DNA of 64,000 nt from Candidatus Hydrogenedentota bacterium (GTDB lineage Bacteria; Hydrogenedentota; Hydrogenedentia; Hydrogenedentales; SLHB01): positions 101,033 through 165,032 of the forward strand of contig JABWCD010000010.1 of NCBI GenBank assembly GCA_013359265.1, given 5' to 3'. Below are positions 60,861 to 64,000 of the stretch, one piece after another. Each line of letters opens with the position of its first letter. Position 1 is the stretch's first letter. The notes below the pieces were generated by a model. The model did not search any database. It saw only the letters and a program-made list of their open reading frames with translations, and was not told where the DNA came from. Made by a program: the position numbers and the translations under genes.

Positions 60861-61619
60861 CTACGCAGCTTTGGCGACTGCGGCCGCGCTGGCGTTGCGC
60901 GCGACGGCGAGCCAATCCCATGGGCGCATGTTGCGCAATTCCCGCGGCGGCGACACGGCCTGGCTGCGCCATGAGTATTCGACACGCCGGACGCGCGCGA
61001 CCTGAAGGCCCAGCTCCGCGAGCGTGTCTGTCAGTTCGGTGCGCGTGTAGTGTTTCGTGCGGACCCCTTCGATGGACACGATGCCCGCCGCGCTCGGCGC
61101 GGATTCGGGGATCGCGGGGATGTGGCCCTCGAGTGTGTCGGGTTCGGGCTGTTCCGCCTTCGCGATGAGCGTAGCGGACTCAACCGACGGGACAACGAGT
61201 AACAGTTTGCCGTTCGGCCTCAGAAGCGAAGCCGCCGAACGCAAGACGTTATACCACGCGCGGCGGTTCGGGTTAATGGCGACGTTTACACAAAGGACCG
61301 TGTCGTACGCCCCCGCACGGGACCTCGGTACCGTAGCGGCTTGATGGACCGACACATGCCGTTTACGACGCATGCGTCTCCGGGCCATTTCCACACAGGC
61401 CCGGGAATGGTCGTACCCGTGTACTTCCTCGAACAGCCGCGAAAGCGTGGGGAGGTAGGTGCCGACGCCACACCCGAAATCCGCTACCGTCGGCGAAGTC
61501 CGCGCCGCCCGCTCAAGTTCACCGACAATCACCCGGTTTCGATCATGGCGCAATGTGTTAAAGATTTGTTGCGTCCACAGCGGCGCGATGCCGTCCCAAT
61601 ACTCGCTGTCCTGCTTCAT
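60861..61619 (-). CDS. class I SAM-dependent methyltransferase
   Basis: A 252-residue methyltransferase. VADFGCGVGTYLPTLSRLF is the SAM-binding motif I, HGYDHSRACVEMA motif II, and LCVNVAINPN motif IV region. The N-terminus (SEYWDGIAPLWTQQIFNTLRHDR) is a small helical cap. AGGAGATGG precedes the ATG at 61619; a longer frame of 53 residues has no support. A near-perfect promoter lies upstream. The acceptor is unknown. Confidence 0.85.
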   Translation of the reverse strand: MKQDSEYWDGIAPLWTQQIFNTLRHDRNRVIVGELERAARTSPTVADFGCGVGTYLPTLSRLFEEVHGYDHSRACVEMARRRMRRKRHVSVHQAATVPRSRAGAYDTVLCVNVAINPNRRAWYNVLRSAASLLRPNGKLLLVVPSVESATLIAKAEQPEPDTLEGHIPAIPESAPSAAGIVSIEGVRTKHYTRTELTDTLAELGLQVARVRRVEYSWRSQAVSPPRELRNMRPWDWLAVARNASAAAVAKAA

Positions 61620-61695
61620 GCCTGACCATCTCCTGTTGCCAGCAAGGGAATTACGTTCCCCGCAACAACCCCAACGCCGATCTCTCTCCATGTTC

Positions 61696-61724
61696 GTTAT
61701 AGCCAAAATGGCACGGGACGTCAA
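61696..61724 (-). promoter_or_regulatory. sigma-70-type promoter for the methyltransferase gene
   Basis: On the minus strand, TTGACG (61719-61724) and TATAAC (61696-61701) are 17 bases apart. This is one of the two best promoter matches in the window. Transcription would start near 61689 and run 70 bases to the ATG. Confidence 0.75.
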
Positions 61725-61887
61725 GCGTTTTTTCGACAAGAACCGCAATATATGGTATGGAAGCCTGCCATAACGCACAACAAACTGTATTGACTAAGTC
61801 CCGCCTTATAGTAGTCCGCCGTGTATCGCGGCAATGGCTGCGGGATATTTTGTAGTATATCTTCCATTCCATCATCCCGCCGCCGCG

Positions 61888-62026
61888 CAGCCCGTGGCAA
61901 GAGTCCAAATACCACAATTCGTAGCGTCCCGCTCTCCGTGGCCGGCGCGATTCTGGGCCGAACTTGGCCTCTCCGCGTTTCGCCCGGCGCGGAGACCGGG
62001 CGCCACAGGACTTTTGCCACGCGCTG
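61888..62026 (-). repeat. inverted-repeat element, type D, copy 1
   Basis: A 139-base non-coding element, most easily read on the minus strand. Its ends, CAGCnCGTGGCAAnAGTCC, are inverted repeats with two differences. It carries two GC-rich hairpin modules (GCCCGG...CCGGGC type and GCGTCCCGC...). It matches the composite at 63046-63290. It abuts the type C element at 62027. Confidence 0.75.
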
Positions 62027-62170
62027 TTAGTGTCATGAGTTTGAGATTCTTTGCAAAAGACTGCCCGCACGGACATCGCGCTCAAAGTCCCCCTTTGAAG
62101 GGGGATTTAGGGGGATGTGTGATTGTGACCCAATGGATCTTATGGAACTGATTTCAAACTCAGGACACTA
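62027..62170. repeat. inverted-repeat element, type C, copy 2
   Basis: A 144-base element with ends TTAGTGTCATGAGTTTGA and the inverse of CTAGTGTCCTGAGTTTGA. The interior contains a C-rich/G-rich palindrome (CCCCCTTTGAAGGGGG). Type C copy 1 (63417-63724) has the same ends but a quite different interior. Confidence 0.7.
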
Positions 62171-62347
62171 GCCGCGCTTGCAGGCGCTTTCCTCGGGTTC
62201 ATTGACGGAAAAACCCTACACATCCAGTCTCAGCATTCCGATACCGGTACGGGCCGAAGTCAAACTACAGTCTATTCACGGAGCATAGGCATGGGTTTTC
62301 AGTAACTCGCGCCACTAACGGCCCATGGACAAGAAAGGAACACCATC

Positions 62348-62608
62348 ATGAAAAAATCACTAATGCTGTCGATCCTGGCAGGGGCGCTGGTGTCCTTCGC
62401 CGGATGCGATACCGGTCAGGGCGCTCCCGGTCCGGTGCCGCCCGTAAGCGATCCGCTGGCGCCGATGGCGACGCCGCCCTCGCCCGCGACAGAGCCGACC
62501 TTGCCGGAGCAGCCCTCTGAACCGGCGGAGCCGTCATTGCCAATGCAGGAACCGAAAATCGGCGATCCGGAGCCGGCTCCCGAAACAGGGAACTTCCCAC
62601 AAACGTAG
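62348..62608 (+). CDS. small proline-rich lipoprotein
   Basis: An 86-residue protein with a lipoprotein signal peptide; the lipobox is SFAGC with Cys at about residue 20. The mature part is almost wholly Pro, Glu, Ala, Ser and Thr (PSEPAEPSLPMQEP), so it is probably a disordered outer-membrane or surface tail. AAGGAAC lies ahead of the ATG. It stands alone in a repeat-rich region, with no partner gene. The function is unknown. Confidence 0.65.
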   Translation: MKKSLMLSILAGALVSFAGCDTGQGAPGPVPPVSDPLAPMATPPSPATEPTLPEQPSEPAEPSLPMQEPKIGDPEPAPETGNFPQT

Positions 62609-62910
62609 GACGCATGGAAACGCACCGATCGCCGGATTGGCATCAGCCATAACCGAGAGCGGAGAGTGTGTGACCATACTGACGAATCAGAAAGCGGCGG
62701 AGACGCTCATAGGTACCGGGCGCGCGGGACGAAACAGGAAGAAGACGTAGCGCCCGGACCTATCCAATACATCGATTCTGCCGAAGATGTCTAAAAAATA
62801 TTCCACCTCTCGCGTAAGCGCTATTGCTTCGGCGCATCGCTCTCTGAAATTCTGAAATCACAAATCTGAGATCGATTGATAAAACTCCCTCGGTGCGGCC
62901 ACAAGCCGCG
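62609..62910. other. non-coding stretch, no feature recognised
   Basis: About 300 bases between the lipoprotein gene and the repeat array. Apart from an unpaired GTAGCGCCCGG half-hairpin near 62748, no gene, promoter or repeat is evident. Confidence 0.5.
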
Positions 62911-63045
62911 CTGGTGGTTCGTGCCGCACTAATTTGCGAGTGATTGTAGCGCCCCGGCTTCCATGCCGGGCGGTGCCGTATTTGTCTGCGCGTCGGCGCC
63001 CTGTTTCTTGAGGCGCACCGAACTTTAAGAGGCACGAACCACCAG
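62911..63045. repeat. inverted-repeat element, type B, copy 1
   Basis: A 135-base element with perfect 15-base terminal inverted repeats (CTGGTGGTTCGTGCC) and a central GCCCCGGCTTCC...GCCGGGC hairpin. Copy 2 (63291-63420) has CTAGTGG at both ends, so the difference is compensated in the other arm. Confidence 0.85.
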
Positions 63046-63290
63046 CAGCCTGCGTCAAAAGTCCTGTAGCGCCCGGTCTCCGCGCCGGGCGGTATTGGGC
63101 GCGACTGGAACCGCCAAATTCAATTAACGCCGACCACTAATGGTTCCCGTCAATCGATTTTGTTCATGTTTGTAGCGCCCGGTCTCCGTGCCGGGCGAAA
63201 CGCGGAGAGGCTAAGTTCGGCCCAAATGCGCGCCCGCCACGGAGAGCGGGACGCTACGAATTGCGGTATTTGGACTTCTGTCACGGGCTG
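63046..63290 (+). repeat. composite element: type D with a type A circle inserted at the shared hairpin
   Basis: Reading left to right: the left end of type D (63046-63065), the GTAGCGCCCGG...CCGGGC module (63066-63091), the right half of type A to 63139, the left half of type A from 63140 including a second copy of the module (to 63197), and the right half of type D (63198-63290). The two A ends are joined directly (ACCACTA/ATGGTTCCC). The order is what a circular A element would give on recombining into D at the shared module. Confidence 0.6.
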
Positions 63291-63420
63291 TTAGTGGTTC
63301 GTGCCGCATTGATTTGCGAGTGATTGTAGTGCCCCGGCTTCCATGCCGGGCGGTATTTGTCTGCGCGTCGGCGCCCTGTTTCTTGAGGCACACAGAACTT
63401 TAAGAGGCACGAACCACTAG
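63291..63420. repeat. inverted-repeat element, type B, copy 2
   Basis: A 130-base copy of the type B element with ends TTAGTGGTTCGTGCC and GGCACGAACCACTAG. It shares the terminal CTAG (63417-63420) with the type C element that follows. Confidence 0.85.
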
Positions 63421-63724
63421 TGTCGTGAGCTTGAAATGCGCACAATTTGTCGTGCTCGCGCTTCGTGCTCGTGCTACTCCGAAAATGTGCCATTCGTCCC
63501 GCGCGCCGAAGGCGCAACGCAACCCTAGCCAGGGGCATCGCCCCTGGAAAATGTCCACGCCCCTGTCACCGCGCGCTGAAAGCGCACCGCTCAAGTTTTC
63601 ATAATCTCAGGTGGAACTCTGTTCGTTACGACTCGTAACCGTAATCGTAATCGGGCATTCGAACTCCAGCACAACTTCCATGGGCGTTCGACTTTTCAAA
63701 CGAATTTGAGATTCATGACACTAG
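63417..63724. repeat. inverted-repeat element, type C, copy 1
   Basis: A 308-base element with ends CTAGTGTCGTGAG and TCATGACACTAG. It shares CTAG with the type B element on the left and with the type A element on the right. The interior holds two palindromic GC-rich stems (CCAGGGGC...GCCCCTGG near 63529-63547, and GCGCGC...GCGC types). Confidence 0.75.
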
Positions 63725-63830
63725 CGGTTCCCGTCAATCGATTTTGTTCATGTTTGTAGCGCCCGGTCTCCGTGCCGGGCGGTATTCCACGTGACTGAGA
63801 CCGCCAAATTCAAATGACGCAGACCACTAG
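63721..63830. mobile_element. CTAG-bounded inverted-repeat element, type A, copy 2
   Basis: A 110-base element 96% identical to the inverse of 49084-49193. Its first CTAG is shared with the end of the type C element. The central module GCCCGGTCTCCGTGCCGGGC is the one used elsewhere in the array. Confidence 0.85.
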
Positions 63831-64000
63831 GTTCATTCGTTCGCCACAAGCGAACGGACAAACGTGATGACTGATGCGGGAGTTGAGACGGCGTGTTCTT
63901 TGGACCGCGTGAAATTGGCGCCACCGGTGCAGGAGCGGAGCAGGCAATGCGCGGCGCGCCTCCGGCGGCCAGCCGGGCGCGTGCCGTCTCGAGAATCGCC
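63831..64000. other. window end, no feature recognised
   Basis: The last 170 bases are GC-rich. I see no complete gene, promoter or repeat. A gene could run in from the right, but no frame is convincing. Confidence 0.4.

Noticed and set aside
61888..63830. tRNA or riboswitch interpretation of the GC-rich hairpins
   Set aside because: The hairpins repeat in several copies and orientations with no cloverleaf, no TPsiC-like GGTTCGAATCC and no downstream gene to regulate.

Overview
The window is a GC-rich (roughly 60%) bacterial chromosome segment with about 63 genes. They are densely packed, with many 4-bp ATGA or GTGA overlaps and frequent GTG or TTG starts. Two Tat-type sulfatases, two Tat-type Gfo/Idh/MocA oxidoreductases, a PmoA-like DUF6807 protein, TIM-barrel sugar isomerases and a calcium-repeat surface glycoside-hydrolase-like protein suggest a free-living heterotroph that degrades polysaccharides, of the kind seen in Hydrogenedentota, Planctomycetota or Lentisphaerota. 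That placement is inference. No rRNA or tRNA gene was seen.

Layout. 1-9 kb: an anchored surface protein, a lone short flagellin, a DUF72 protein, a large membrane protein, a CDGSH protein, a dienelactone-hydrolase-like enzyme and a VapC-like toxin-antitoxin pair. 9-13.3 kb: a compact valyl-tRNA synthetase, a repeat-bearing intergenic region and a site-2 protease. 13.3-17.2 kb: an HU protein behind a near-consensus promoter, then an agmatine-to-putrescine operon (aguA, aguB, Na+/solute symporter). 17.3-23 kb: a tetrapyrrole operon (ccsA-like, hemA, hemC, cobA-hemD fusion, hemB). 23-31 kb: sugar catabolism genes, a sulfatase and a two-gene graspetide RiPP cluster. 31-42 kb: central metabolism (pdxB, PPi-type phosphofructokinase, gnd, D-glycerate-type dehydrogenase, LarA-like protein) interleaved with four toxin-antitoxin modules. 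42-50 kb: two lipoproteins and a purine operon (purO-like, AAA ATPase, TPR protein, purB, cNMP-binding-like protein). 50-61.6 kb: PilZ protein, PLP enzyme, phosphodiesterase, oxidoreductases, a nucleotidyltransferase-fold pair, a PQQ-like propeller, ACT protein, second sulfatase, methyltransferase. 61.6-64 kb: almost gene-free and filled with nested inverted-repeat elements.

The most notable system is at 28296-29400. A 55-residue peptide carries an LFIEEL leader motif and two copies of TTxxxxEE, and is followed by a RimK-like ATP-grasp ligase. This is the minimal signature of a plesiocin-type (group 2) graspetide, a side-chain-macrocyclised peptide. The second notable feature is a family of small CTAG-bounded inverted-repeat elements. 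One copy supplies the stop codons of two converging genes, and another pair looks like a circular element captured by recombination at a shared hairpin.
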